Assembly (NCBI GenBank): GCA_023678885.1
Contig: CM043001.1
Location: 1,374,001-1,438,000, forward strand
Source of the DNA: Pogostemon cablin
Taxonomy: Eukaryota > Streptophyta > Magnoliopsida > Lamiales > Lamiaceae
Direction: 5' to 3'
Length of the DNA stretch: 64,000 nucleotides
The notes below the pieces were generated by a model. The model made no database searches and was not told the DNA's origin. It was given only the letters and a program-made list of their open reading frames with translations. The position numbers and the translations under genes were made by a program. This document shows positions 25,044 through 36,747 of this stretch, piece after piece. Numbering within the stretch: the first letter of the stretch is position 1; every line of letters starts with the position of its first letter.

Positions 25044-26242
25044 TGTTGGGCAATTGGATCGTGCGGTTCAACGTGATCCGTTAGGATTAACAGGTAAACA
25101 ATAAATCAGCGGAAGCAATAATGTGTTTACCGTACTTCAGGGTTGATGTAGAGTCTGAATCACTGCAGAAGAACACCTCTTGATCTCTGCTGTATGTCTC
25201 AAGTCAACTCTGGTGTTGGGTGGTCAACAATCCCCAGAGTTCTCTCAATCTGCTTCTCTCTAACTCACGTCAAAAGAGGCGCAGGAAGTTTGGTTTCCAG
25301 AAGCTGAGATGACTATATATATTGGGCTACAGCAGGGACCAGGAGGAGAAATTGGGCTGGGCCTCAATTGAATTTAATTAACCAAGCTTAGCCCAAAGCT
25401 TTTAATTAAATCCAATAATAATAATATAGTCCACTAAAATATTATTATTGCACTACCCGTCCAATCCCAAAATTATGTTCTGGGCTCCTTCTTATTATAA
25501 GCCCGATAGTCTCCCCATGTTTAAGATATACAATGTCCATTAATTAATTAAGTTACTGACAACTCAAATTAATTAATATCTCATCCAAGAGTAGTACCAC
25601 TCAACCTTTTTATCATGCCGGAATTAATCCACTTGCAAGATTTACATGATAAACCTTATGAGCTCCTCAAGGGGACATCATCAACCTATGACGGACATGG
25701 ATTCCTTATACAATCAACAGCACACCATAGATACAGCACTACTTCCCAACTCACCGAGTTTGTTGATTTAATACTTATAAATCTCACCCATTGATGAATC
25801 AAAGAAATACATACTGCCCTACGTGTCGAGGTTATTGTATAGGGATTAAGAGCACGAACTTCCATAATAACAGAGATCAAGTTCTTCTATAAGTCAGTAT
25901 AAGTCGAACGATCTCAGGCGGTCCTACTCAATACACACAAGTGCACTAATGTGATTCTATAGCCAAGACAAGCTAATACCAAACCACACTACAACCATAC
26001 CGATAGAGAGCCCCCGTCTATCTCAGTTGTGAGCATCTGTTTATACTTTATAAGGAAACCGATAATATGATCTTCCGCGTGTTGTCGCACAACATATTAT
26101 CTACAGTATAAAGTAAATGGACTATTGCATCATGCATATAAAATAAATTATAAGATGCAATCATTTGATCAATGATTCTCATTTCAAATAATGCTATGAC
26201 ATTGTTCATACTAAAGCTAGACTTTTAGTATACAATCCAACA
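25044..26242 (-). repeat. E3 3' LTR
   Basis: 1199 bp. In element orientation it starts TGTTGGATTGTATACTAAAA and ends CCAATTGCCCAACA. It matches the LTR at 31847-33046 except for about four sites, including one single-base indel near 25188. A TATATATAG word on the minus strand (25313-25321) is the likely promoter TATA. Confidence 0.93.
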
Positions 26243-26253
26243 ATCTCCCACTT
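26243..26253 (-). promoter_or_regulatory. E3 polypurine tract
   Basis: Minus-strand AAGTGGGAGAT immediately before the 3' LTR, the expected primer position for plus-strand DNA synthesis. The same tract precedes the 3' LTRs of E1 (53113-53123), E2 (50612-50622) and E4 (63040-63050). Confidence 0.85.
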
Positions 26254-26405
26254 ATACTAAAAGACTATGCTGTCATGTCTTCTGCCATACATCTGATTCC
26301 TACTCCCACTACACGACCATAAAAAGCTCTCGCCTTAAGGTCCTCGTAAATGGATTTACTAGGTCATCATCCGATGCAATCTAGGCGACAACAACCTTCC
26401 CCTCA

Positions 26406-28900
26406 TCATACGATTTCTCGTAACAGGTGGTACTCGCGCTCCATGTGTTTAATTGCCTTATGGACTCGTGATTCCTTCAAGTTTGCAACTGCACCAATAT
26501 CAACAATATAAATTGTGATTACCTTGGGCAAACTTAGAAACACTTCGAAGTCCATCTTGAAGTTTCTAGAGTCACATAGATACTTTGGCAGCCTCACAGG
26601 CTCCAATTCATCATCTTTCCATGATGGAGTCCGGAGTCTGAGATATATTTCTATATAACACTCCTCCACATTATGACTCTACTTCCTAAAATTAAACACA
26701 TAACCTTTGAGGAGAATTTACTACCGTCCAATCTGACTAAAAATCCGAATCTACGTAATCCACAAGAAGCAGTGAATCTGTCCAGTAAGTTCATATATAA
26801 TTTCCAGTCCTTCTCAGGCACTTTATATATGTCTTACTACAGTTCATCATTCTTGATCCGGGTTACGTTGATACCCACTGTTCATGCGTTAACCAAAACA
26901 GATATCCAACTCCGTTCATAGCATTCCATGAATAAACTCATCCGATGGGGAGGAAGGCTCTAATGCCGACGCGCAAGTCTATTCACATGCTAAATGAGTA
27001 TGGACTGTATCATTTTATGAAACTTGAGATAAGCATAGTATCCTTTCTTGTGATCCGTATTACCGTGATCAAAAGGATATATTTTGTCTTTCTTAAGTCC
27101 TTCATTTCTACCGCTTTATTAACCGTACCCATACGCCCGATAATACTCTTTCATTGTCTCCAATGAGCAAGATACTATTTACGTATAGTACAAAAAACAC
27201 CACTACGTTTCCATCACTCTTTACAATACACAAGATACATCCGCTTTTTTATTTAAATCCATGCCACTGGATTACCTAATCAAAACAGATGCTTGCTTTA
27301 GTCCATCGCTGGACAATTTTAAGCTTACTATTAAAATGCTATTAGTACTTTGCAATGAATCACTCTGGTTGCTTCACATAGATGTTTTCCTCAAGACTTC
27401 CAATCAGGAAAGCTGTCTTGACATCTATTTGCTGTTCCTCATAGCAGCAATAAAGGAATCCGGATCAACATAAGCATAGCTACCAGCGAACATGTTTCCT
27501 CATAATCGAACCTTTTCTTTCTGAGTACACTTTTTCGCAACAAGCTTTGCTTCCAAGGTTTTCACCTTTCCTTATGATCCTCTTTTATTTCCTTTGACTA
27601 CTTGCAATGGCTTTTACACCAATTAGTGGTCATTTAAGTCCCCAGATATAATTTAGAATCCGTAGATTCTATTTTAACATGCATTGCAACTTACTAAGAT
27701 TCCGCATTTTCATCTTGTAGTGTTACGTCGTATCCGTGGGACAATACCATGTTTACTAGGGATCTAGTCTCACGACTCTCCCAAAACATATATTTATGGG
27801 TTGCCATACAACCCTCCCACTATGACAAGGCACTACATGTAATTGTGTATCAGACGTGACACGTGTTGCAGTTTACCTTGTGGTATATCCTCTTGTACAC
27901 TTGGTACTTATACTTGGTGTTTTCCTCTCACTTCCTTTAGAACAACTTATACATGGGCTTGTGATTTATTACATAGTCCTTTTCCAAAAAATCTAGTTAT
28001 TGAGTTAACAATTATCCTTCGATCTTTTGGACTAAATAAATCACCCTCCATTTTTCTAGGATATCCCATATACAGACAAACGTTTCACGAATTACTGTAT
28101 CTAGGGCATATCCATAAAATGAATTTAATTATTCCAAATAATTCATCATCTATCTAATCATAACCATAAGAGCTAATACCTTCTACCCACCACACCATTC
28201 AGCTGGGGAATACCCGGTGTAGTCAACTTGAGATTTAATCTCAACTTCTGATCAATAGCTCCTAACTATCCCAAGAGGTATTCGCCATCATGATTGAATC
28301 GTAATGACTTAATATATTTTTCATGACGCTTCACTGTACCAGCCTTACAATTCTTGAATTAATCAAAGAACTTAGACATGCAGTGCATCATATAAATATA
28401 TTGGTTTCCAGAATAATCTTCGAATATTCATAACCACCTCTCGCCTGGATAATATTAGGTTCGTTTGAATCAGAATGAACTAATTCCAACATATATATCT
28501 TTGGCTCTACACCCCACAGCCTTGAAAAGGCATTTAATCATTTTTACTTCCAAGCAAGACTCGCAAGTCCGATAGTTTCCACTTCAGATAAACCTTACGG
28601 TCTATCGGCTATCAACTTTTGAATCCTACTCAAATAAAATGAATTAGTCTTAGACGCCAAATGTATGTTTAGTTCATCTCCGAAGGTTCCTTTCTCTTAC
28701 TCATATTAGAAGATGCATTATTTAATTACTATTTATTGCATCTGTGGGATGTGCATGATTCAAGAGTATCCAAATTATCCACCAACGTACTTTAACGGAC
28801 TATAGCCTCATTCCTCATTACTATGACCATGTCATTTAAATGAAATGAAGTGTCCATCCGTTAATGCATAGAAACTGAAATCAAATTCTTTCTATTAAAT
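26406..28900 (-). pseudogene. E3 pol remnant (integrase, reverse transcriptase, RNase H)
   Basis: Reading on the minus strand: an integrase end resembling PQLNGVV near 28190, then the RT start ending KQPE and a stop at 27360-27362. The YVNS box at 27174-27185 and the RNase H end at 26406-26669 follow; the last contains VHKAIKHMEREYHLLREIV, the typical copia RNase H tail. The pieces lie in different frames with many stops. A 64-bp leader fragment at 26925-26988 replaces about 99 bp of this region relative to E4. No functional protein can be made. Confidence 0.82.
26925..26988 (-). repeat. Leader-derived 64-bp patch inside the E3 pol remnant
   Basis: This stretch is base-for-base the same as 30069-30132 in the leader of the same element. 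E4 at the equivalent site (63726-63824) instead has an ordinary pol-like sequence. The flanks share short words at both joints (TCCATG on one side, CACAT/TGCTAA on the other). Confidence 0.9.
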
Positions 28901-29160
28901 GTACGTAAAGACAATTTCTCATAATCAATCGTTTATTCTTATCATGAGATAAATAAACAACTCCTACTGCAATAGTCACTACCTTTGTAGTTTTACCCAT
29001 GTTATTAACAATCTTATCCTTACTCAGTGATAAACATTTAGTGATTCCAGTATTTACATACTTCGTGTCAGTCACTAATCATGTTTAAACCATTAGTAAA
29101 TAAGATATTAAACTTGTTCACATTATGATGAAAATTGGCTTTCTTTTGCCATATGTTTTG
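28881..29160 (-). pseudogene. E3 protease/pol-start remnant
   Basis: The minus-strand reading has DTKYVNTGITKCLSLSKDKI followed by VTIAVGVVYLSHDKNKRLIM and RNCLYV. This corresponds to the copia protease and the strand after it (related copies in E1 and E2 read DTGIT). Here the catalytic Asp position reads Asn (YVNTG). It is interrupted by stops on both sides. Confidence 0.65.
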
Positions 29161-30389
29161 TTAGAAGTTTCCTACCATATACAATCTCTCGTATTTCAGG
29201 TAGAACTTGCTCAAAACATCCAGGCAAATTGTAAAGAATAAATTGATTTAGGTTTCCCTTTCAATTTCTATTCCAAGCTTTTCCAATTCATTCATCAAAT
29301 TCTATCATGATCTTGCGCCTTTTAAATTACTCAAGTATCCAAAGAGTTACATGAGACCATCATATTTCTATGAACCTCTCATCTCTTCACTAGAGACATT
29401 AACAGGCATCATGAATCGTCCTTTGAGAGAACACACTTGTATATTTTCTTAAGCAGTAAATATCAAAATTAAGATTCTTTTCTAATCAGTTAATTTGGAC
29501 AAGTAAATATAATGTCTTTTAGTTAACAATTAGTGAAATAAAACCATTAGAAATTCAGAGAATCACAATTAAATATTCCGATCAAATATTCGAATTTTAT
29601 CCTTTTATATCGTTTCCCTCAAAACAATATAAAATAAAATTCACCGACATCTCAAGCACCGTGAGTCTGCAAGCCACGATAGTGTGGACGTTTACAAACC
29701 CGAACATTTACAAGAGAAGGTTTTACCCATTAATTTCATTTGTCAACCTAACTTTATGACAAAATAATTAATAGTCGGTTCCTCTTTAGCCATGCAAATA
29801 AAAGCAGTGACTCCGATGGGGAGGATACTTATTATTTACATCTAAGTGTATACCATTATTTGACCCCAAGTCCGCGGCCCAAGCTTGTGTGTCTTACAGA
29901 TGGAGAAGTACACACGCGCTCGGATAACTTCCTACAGTCATCAATTACAAGTTTGTACCAGTGAACCGCATATAAACTCATCCGATAGGGAGGAAGGTCT
30001 AAGCCAACGCGCAAGTTCATACGCATCACATTACAAACGTAATTATTTAATGAAGTTTGTTCCAGCAATCCATGAATAAACTCATCCGATGGGGAGGAAG
30101 GCTCTAATGCCGACGCGCAAGTCTATTCACATTGCTAACAAACCAATAATGGAGGCCGCGGGAATTTATTACCAATTCCCTCTCCCACTTAGTTATTTAA
30201 TTACCGAGGGTTTTTAACATGCATATAATATTTTTGAATAAAATATACAACCTAGACATGTTTCTATTAACAGCAATTTAAATAAATAAATCACATAGAA
30301 CATGCCTTTTACATATACAACAATAATTGACAATTAAATCAATTAATCAGTTATATAACATTAATTAATTGCATAATTAGTGGATCAAT

Positions 30390-30860
30390 TAATTTTGGGC
30401 CCAAGAGCAACAAATAAGCACAAAATGAGCAGCAGATTAATTAATTAATCATGCTCATTATCTATGGCCCATAATCTTAGCCCAAAACTAAATTAATCCC
30501 ACCAAGCCCACTAGCACAAAATTAGTCCATTAATATAATTAATTTATTATGCTTGGCCCATTACTCACAATTAATTAAATTATCAGCCCATAACCATTTT
30601 AATTAAAATTAGGCCTAATAGCCCAAAACCAAATTAAAATTAATAGAGCAGCCCATTACCATTTTAATTAAAATTAGGCCCAATAGCCCAAAATCAAATT
30701 AAAATTAATAAAGCAGCCCATTACCATTTTAATTAAAATTAGGCCCAATAGCCCAATACCAAATTAAAATTAATAGGTCCAGCAGATCATAAGCAAGGAG
30801 TTCCACAAAAAGAGCAGCCCATTAATTTAATAAAATAAGCCCAGCCCTATTTGAATCCTA
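30390..30860. other. E3 leader segment dense in GGCCCA/AGCCCA words
   Basis: Some fifteen GCCCA words (for example GGGCCCAAG, TGGCCCATAAT, AGGCCCAATAGCCCAAAA) occur in under 500 bp. In plants TGGGCC-type site II elements bind TCP transcription factors in promoters; whether these are used is unknown. Confidence 0.5.
30586..30778. repeat. E3 leader 65-bp tandem repeat
   Basis: Three head-to-tail units starting at 30586, 30651 and 30716, each opening GCCCATWACCATTTTAATTA. The second and third differ at only a few sites. They lie in the untranslated leader between gag remnants and the primer site. Confidence 0.9.
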
Positions 30861-31620
30861 TCCTGCAAGGCCCAACATGAGAAATAGCCCACATGAAAAA
30901 ACAAGCCCAGCAGCCGAAAGACCCTGCTGCCCTATTCCATGTTGCCAGCCGCAACATCACTCCTCCACCAAGCTGCTATCGGCGCCGTTGCAGCCGACGG
31001 TCGAGCCACAACCACCGAGCGACAACATCCAACAGTGCGTGTCGTCGCCCCTGCTTCCAGCCGTAGCGGTTGACTGAAGTTGCTGTCCGCAACACGCCGC
31101 CCGATCGTGCCGATTCCCATCATGAATCTCGCTCCGGAATCCATGGAGGACTCGCTCGGATCGCTTCCAGATTCGCTGGAAATCCACCATCGACTCGCTC
31201 GGAGGACGAGGAGGACTCGCCCAATCGCCGCCTCGATTCGCCCAGAACGCCGCTTACAGCGCCGCCGCCCGCTGCTGCAGCCGGCGTGACGTGCCTCAGC
31301 AGCTCAGCCCATGTCGCCGGTCAGCAGCGCCTGTCGATGCCGTGCGCTGTCTACTCCTTGACGAGGCAGGCCCGATCGAAACCACCCATCGCGCAGTCTG
31401 CAGAGCCACCTTCTTCGTTCAGTCACGCTGTCTCCATCACCGCCGGATCTGCTCCGACCTTCTCCGACCCGATAGGAAAGAGATCGGTCTCTCCTATCTC
31501 CAGTCAGCCGCGCCTTCGATCTTCTGCCTTTTCGTTCGACGATCAACGACACGCCGCCGGGCAGCCGGCCTCGCACCATTCATCGAGCAATTTTTGTGTG
31601 TGATTTCGTGTTAAAACCGA
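30861..31620. other. GC-rich segment in the E3 leader, origin unknown
   Basis: This 760-bp block is markedly GC-rich compared with its AT-rich surroundings. It has ORFs on both strands (177 codons at 31070-31603 +, 91 codons at 31304-31579 -), Pro/Ser/Ala- or Arg-rich as expected from GC-rich DNA. None matches a family I know. The corresponding leader positions of E1 and E2 hold unrelated sequence. It may be captured host DNA or a leader variant. Confidence 0.5.
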
Positions 31621-31832
31621 AGGCGTACAGGCAGCATAGTAATAGGATATCATGGATAATTAAACAATAATACCAAAAACCCATTCGATTACTAGCAACT
31701 TTCTCCAGATTATATCAAATAATCAAAAAATCACATATAGCATAAAACATGCGATTACATTCTGATCAAATCAATTAATCATATAATCACATAAATACTA
31801 ACCTTACGGTTCACGTTTCACCACGAAACCAG

Positions 31833-31844
31833 GCTCTGATACCA
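31833..31844 (-). promoter_or_regulatory. E3 primer binding site (tRNA-iMet)
   Basis: Minus-strand TGGTATCAGAGC two bases inside the 5' LTR, complementary to the 3' end of plant initiator tRNA-Met. Confidence 0.92.
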
Positions 31845-31846
31845 AT

Positions 31847-33046
31847 TGTTGGGCAATTGGATCGTGCGGTTCAACGTGATCCGTTAGGATTAACAGGTAA
31901 ACAATAAATCAGCGGAAGCAATAATGTGTTTACCGTACTTCAGGGTTGATGTAGAGTCTGAATCACTGCAGAAGAACACCTCTTGATCTTCTGCTGTATG
32001 TCCCAAGTCAACTCTGGTGTTGGGTGGTCAACAATCCCCAGAGTTCTCTCAATCTGCTTCTCTCTAACTCACGTCAAAAGAGGCGCAGGAAGTTTGGTTT
32101 CCAGAAGCTGAGATGACTATATATATTGGGCTACAGCAGGGACCAGGAGGAGAAATTGGGCTGGGCCTCAATTGAATTTAATTAACCAAGCTTAGCCCAA
32201 AGCTTTTAATTAAATCCAATAATAATAATATAGTCCACTAAAATATTATTATTGCACTACCCGTCCAATCCCAAAATTATGTTCTGGGCTCCTTCTTATT
32301 ATAAGCCCGATAGTCTCCCCATGTTTAAGATATACAATGTCCATTAATTAATTAAGTTACTGACAACTCAAATTAATTAATATCTCATCCAAGAGTAGTA
32401 CCACTCAACCTTTTTATCATGCCGGAATTAATCCACTTGCAAGATTTACATGATAAACCTTATGAGCTCCTCAAGGGGACATCATCAACCTATGACGGAC
32501 ATGGATTCCTTCTACAATCAACAGCACACCATAGATACAGCACTACTTCCCAACTCACCGAGTTTGTTGATTTAATACTTATAAATCTCACCCATTGATG
32601 AATCAAAGAAATACATACTGCCCTACGTGTCGAGGTTATTGTATAGGGATTAAGAGCACGAACTTCCATAATAACAGAGATCAAGTTCTTCTATAAGTCA
32701 GTATAAGTCGAACGATCTCAGGCGGTCCTACTCAATACACACAAGTGCACTAATGTGATTCTATAGCCAAGACAAGCTAATACCAAACCACACTACAACC
32801 ATACCGATAGAGAGCCCCCGTCTATCTCAGTTGTGAGCATCTGTTTATACTTTATAAGGAAACCGATAATATGATCTTCCGCGTGTTGTCGCACAACATA
32901 TTATCTACAGTATAAAGTAAATGGACTATTGCATCATGCATATAAAATAAATTATAAGATGCAATCATTTGATCAATGATTCTCATTTCAAATAATGTTA
33001 TGACATTGTTCATACTAAAGCTAGACTTTTAGTATACAATCCAACA
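31847..33046 (-). repeat. E3 5' LTR
   Basis: 1200 bp, nearly identical to 25044-26242. The last bases CCAACA are followed by the target duplicate CACAT (33047-33051). Confidence 0.93.
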
Positions 33047-33192
33047 CACATATTACCTCTAATATAACTACCCACTATACATTAAATATTATTTCTCTCA
33101 CTTCACTTTACTCCACTTTACATTAAATTATTATACTCCTTAATTTCCGTGCCAAAAAAAAATTATACCAACTTCTATTTATGGAGGGAGTA

Positions 33193-33957
33193 ATTCATTT
33201 TACATTCTCAAGACATTATGATACAATTTCCCAGATGCTCCTTTAAAAAAAACTGAATTAAATTCTGCTGTTTGATCGGTGATAGCTTAAAATAACTTTT
33301 TTTTTTATTATCTTTTGTTGATATATATTTTATAAGTTAGAACTCCAATTGATTTGCTTCATAAAACTTAATTAAATTAATATACTAATATAAATTATCG
33401 TAAATTATACTAACTAATATTATCTTATAATTTAAAATGAAATTAAATTTATTTACAACAAAATTCTTACAATGCTATCAAGGATAATATAAAGATTTTT
33501 ATTAGATTATAATATGTTAAAGTAATAATTTAAAAATAAAGGTATAACATTATTAGACTATACACTTTAATTAGTAAGGATACACCATTTGTTCTAAAGA
33601 GTATACATTTTTTATTAATATTTTTTATTTTTCTTCAAAAAATAAAGGGTATACATCTTTATTATACTAAAGGGTATACAATTTAACACAAATTCTAAAG
33701 GCACACGAACCGTATGCACACAAGTTTTTGCCTTTTAAAAATAAAAAATTAGATTTCAATAAAAAAACAAAATAGCGCCATGTATCATTTGCTTCTTTAA
33801 AAAATGAGATTCTTTAACATATATAATTATTTCATATAACTATTAACTATAATATTTAATAATTAAAATAAAAATTTAAGCGAATATTTAATTTTAATTA
33901 ATTATTAACTAAGTATATCATGTGATATTTAATTAATTTCGTTAAAATAAATAAATA
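33193..33957. other. AT-rich intergenic DNA with a dispersed repeat
   Basis: No gene. The part at about 33530-33740 (ACACTTTAATTAGTAAGG through TTCTAAAGGCACACG) is a diverged copy of the repeat that the mariner element split at 11911-12105. Confidence 0.55.
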
Positions 33958-34211
33958 CTCCCTCCGTCTCTAAAAAGTTTGCACACCTCTTTTCGGCACG
34001 GAGATTAAGAAAGTGATAACTTTTAGGGGTATAATGGTATTTTTATGTAATATATAAATGATAAAGTATGGTAGGTAGAGATGGTTTTTTTGTAATTAAA
34101 GTGTATGTGGAAGGGTGATTGTTTTTTACTTTTTGCTTTTTTTGGGATGTGCAAACTTTTGTGGGACAGCCCAAAATGGAAAGTGAGCCAACTTTTTAGA
34201 GACGGAGGGAG
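33958..34211. mobile_element. Intact mariner-type MITE, 254 bp
   Basis: The ends are well-matched inverse copies: CTCCCTCCGTCTCTAAAAAG on the left and CTTTTTAGAGACGGAGGGAG-like on the right. TA lies on both sides (33956-33957 and 34212-34213). No coding capacity. Confidence 0.9.
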
Positions 34212-34321
34212 TAATTAATTATTTAATGAGAAACGGAAAGTATATTTAAAAAAATAATAATATATTTTTAAGACATAATCAATTAAAAAATATGATTTTT
34301 TTTTCAATATGGAGTTGTATA

Positions 34322-34568
34322 CTCCCTCCAACCCTTGAAAGAGATGCATTTTTTTTAACGTTGATTAATTGGCATAATATTTAATATATAAATTAGGAGA
34401 GATATATAATATTTTAATATATAATGGATTGTTGTATTAATTTTGTGTGACACCTCATAAAGATATAGTATATTAATGTTTTGTATGGATACTTTAAAAA
34501 AAATATATTATTTATATTGAAACGGATTGAAATGAGAAGACCTGAAAACACTTAGAGCATGGAGGAAG
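34322..34568. mobile_element. Degenerate mariner-type MITE
   Basis: It starts CTCCCTCCAACCCTTGAAAG after TA and ends AGCATGGAGGAAG before TA. It is 247 bp long and the ends are decayed. Confidence 0.65.
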
Positions 34569-34687
34569 TACTATTGAAGTAGTTAAATTATTCAAACGAA
34601 TAAAATAAGAATAATTGGAGAAATTATAAAATAAAGCTGGAACATAATTAATTTTTTTTAAAAACAATTCCATAGATAAGGTGAAAT

Positions 34688-34915
34688 TAGGGGTGTCAAC
34701 GGGCACCCGACCCGCGGGTACCCGGCCCGCCCCGCACATTTTGGGCCGGCCCAGACCCGGCCCGTAGGAGAAACGGGGCTGCCCGGCCTGGACCCGTACG
34801 GGTCCGGGGCGGGTCCAGGTATTAACTTAGACCCGCCCCGCCCCGCCCGCCCCGCCCCGTATATAATATATTAAAAATTAATTTATATTTTATATATATA
34901 TAATTATATTTTATG

Positions 34916-34954
<39 letters not shown>

Positions 34955-35277
34955 CAATTATTTTATATTTTATACATAAAAATTATTTATAATTATATGA
35001 TATATATATAATTTTTAAATTATAATTATATTTAATATTCTTATGATTATTTATTTAAATATATGAATAATTTTTGTATAATTTAAATTTTTTAGGACAA
35101 ATTTAAAAAAAAAAAAAAAAACGGGGCGGGGCGGACCCGCCCCGTATGAGTCTGGGCACGGGTCCTATTATATAGGACCCGTACGGGTCCGGGGCGGGTC
35201 CGGGCCAGGTACTTCACAAACGGGCCGGGTCCGGGTAGTGCACTACCCGGCCCAAACCCGGCCCGTTGACACCCCTA
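34688..35277. mobile_element. Non-autonomous hAT-type element, 590 bp
   Basis: Perfect inverted ends TAGGGGTGTCAACGGGC and GCCCGTTGACACCCCTA. An exact 8-bp target duplication GGTGAAAT lies at 34680-34687 and 35278-35285, as expected for hAT. Both arms are made of GC-rich ACCCG/CGGGT words around an AT-rich centre that includes an (AT)n run at 34921-34951. No transposase. It could fold into a long hairpin. Confidence 0.9.
34921..34951. repeat. (AT)n microsatellite in the hAT element
   Basis: An uninterrupted AT run of about 31 bp. Confidence 0.95.
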
Positions 35278-35638
35278 GGTGAAATAAGGACATTTACTTT
35301 TTAGTTTCTCATCTTTTATTTGCTGTTACTATTATCAATTTACTAATAATATTTTATAATAAAAAATCTATACATATAATGCCGGAGTAAAGTTTATACA
35401 TAAATAATCTCAATATTTTGAAGCTTTTTTTAAAAAAATAAAATATCCAATTAATAATAATTACTTACATATATTATGGACATTAATGGCATGACATATT
35501 AATTGATACGTTAGATTGTCATGTTTTCAGTGGCTATTTGGAGAATAAGAAGAAATTAAAAATCATTTAACTAGATTAAAGGACAGAATGATAACAGTGG
35601 AAGAAATTCTGGCTAACCAAAATCTGGCCACATATCTT

Positions 35639-35728
35639 TACCCTATATTTTAATCTTACAACTTTTGAGTCCATAAACATTAGTACCCTATATTTTAATC
35701 TTACAACTTTTGAGTCCATAAACATTAG
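35639..35728. repeat. 45-bp tandem duplication
   Basis: Two apparently identical head-to-tail copies containing CTTACAACTTTTGAGTCCAT. Confidence 0.9.
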
Positions 35729-35883
35729 TACTATCCTTGCTTCGTTTCTCTCCATCCCCATAATAGTATATACACAATTAATCCTATCGAAAGTTGGGCC
35801 TAATTAAGTGGGACTATAATGGGCCTCTTTGTGCTGATAAACAAGAAGGCATCAACTCTGCCTAATTAAGTTAGGGAAATAAT

Positions 35884-36075
35884 GGATCTTGTTTGTTTTT
35901 GAAACCAATTCCAAAATTTAGTGATGAGATACTTATTGTGTTTTAATCTTTTTTTAGCTGTTGATAAAGTCTGGAAAGAGATAAATTTTGTTTGTTTTGA
36001 AACCAATTCCGTAATTTAGTGATGAGATACTTATTATGTTTTAATCTTTTTTTAGCTGCTGATAATGTTTGGAAT
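35884..36075. repeat. 98-bp tandem duplication
   Basis: Two copies with small differences (TTCCAAAATTTAG against TTCCGTAATTTAG; GCTGTTGATAAAG against GCTGCTGATAATG). Confidence 0.85.
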
Positions 36076-36747
36076 CTTTCCAGTGAAGTTATTATCACTT
36101 ATCCCCCTAATAGAGGAGCAAAAAGTAGTTCTTTTAGTTTAATAATTTGGAGATGTTCACACTATTAGTAAATGCAAGTCTAGTTGCTCGACTTATATTG
36201 AATATAGATTTGGTGTACTCACATATCAGTAAAGAATTTTAGGTTACTGTGAATGCATTTGATGATAGAACTCTGAAAATGATTGCATGATTAAGATAAT
36301 TCTTATGGAAGCAGAGAGCAAAGATAAGTAATCTTGATCTAGAACAATGTTAAAACACATACAATGTTTGCAAACGGATCAATTACCCAATACCTGAAGG
36401 AATCGATCTAGAGAATTGGTTCCGTTAAAGACTCCTGCGCATAGAATATGTATAGTCAATTTGAAACAGATTTATCATAATTTTGCTGTCAAAATGAAAT
36501 CATAATAACTCTTAAATCATAATAAATTAAACTATACAAATATCTAAGGAGAAAAGAAAAGAGAAAAAAAAAGAGAAGGATTGGATCATACAGGCTCACA
36601 AGAGAGTATATTATAGTAATAACGGTTGGAAATGGACAAGATAATTTGTTTCCCATTAAAGACTTGCACATATATTTACAGCCAAGTTAAGTTAAGCACA
36701 TTTTGGGCTCATTCGAGTTGAACGGAAGAATTTTGTTAAGCAATAAC

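Larger units (their letters stand above)
25044..33046 (-). mobile_element. E3: complete Ty1/copia LTR retrotransposon, coding-defective
   Basis: Two LTRs of about 1200 bp (25044-26242 and 31847-33046) begin TGTTGG and end CCAACA. They are flanked by CACAT on both sides. The primer site for initiator tRNA-Met (minus-strand TGGTATCAGAGC, 31833-31844) and the polypurine tract AAGTGGGAGAT (minus strand, 26243-26253) set the direction as minus. I found about four differences between the LTRs, so insertion was fairly recent. The interior has copia order (leader, gag, protease, integrase, reverse transcriptase, RNase H), but all domains are broken by stops and frameshifts. The RT box at 27174-27185 reads YVNS instead of YVDD, and the family-wide stop is at 27360-27362. 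Confidence 0.93.
24922..33190. mobile_element. Mariner-type MITE split by copia element E3
   Basis: The left half (24922-25043) begins CTCCCTCCGTCCAATAGAAG after TA. The right half (33052-33190) ends CTTCTATTTATGGAGGGAG before TA. Joining the halves across the 8 kb insertion gives about 261 bp, close to the intact 254-bp copy at 33958-34211. The 5-bp duplication CACAT at the junctions (25039-25043 and 33047-33051) belongs to the copia insertion. Confidence 0.85.
35286..36739. other. Intergenic DNA with two tandem duplications
   Basis: No supported gene. Contains a 45-bp unit twice at 35639-35728 (TACCCTATATTTTAATCTTA...) and a roughly 98-bp unit twice at about 35884-36075 (GAAACCAATTCC ... 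TTTTTTTAGCTG). Confidence 0.6.

Noticed and set aside
25686..25880. 64-codon minus-strand ORF repeated at 32490 and 62482
   Set aside because: It lies in the LTR of E3/E4 and is repeated with it; there is no sign of coding constraint.
31070..31603. 177-codon Pro/Ser-rich ORF as a host gene
   Set aside because: GC-rich DNA gives long ORFs by chance; it is antisense to the element, with no domain. The block is reported as composition only.
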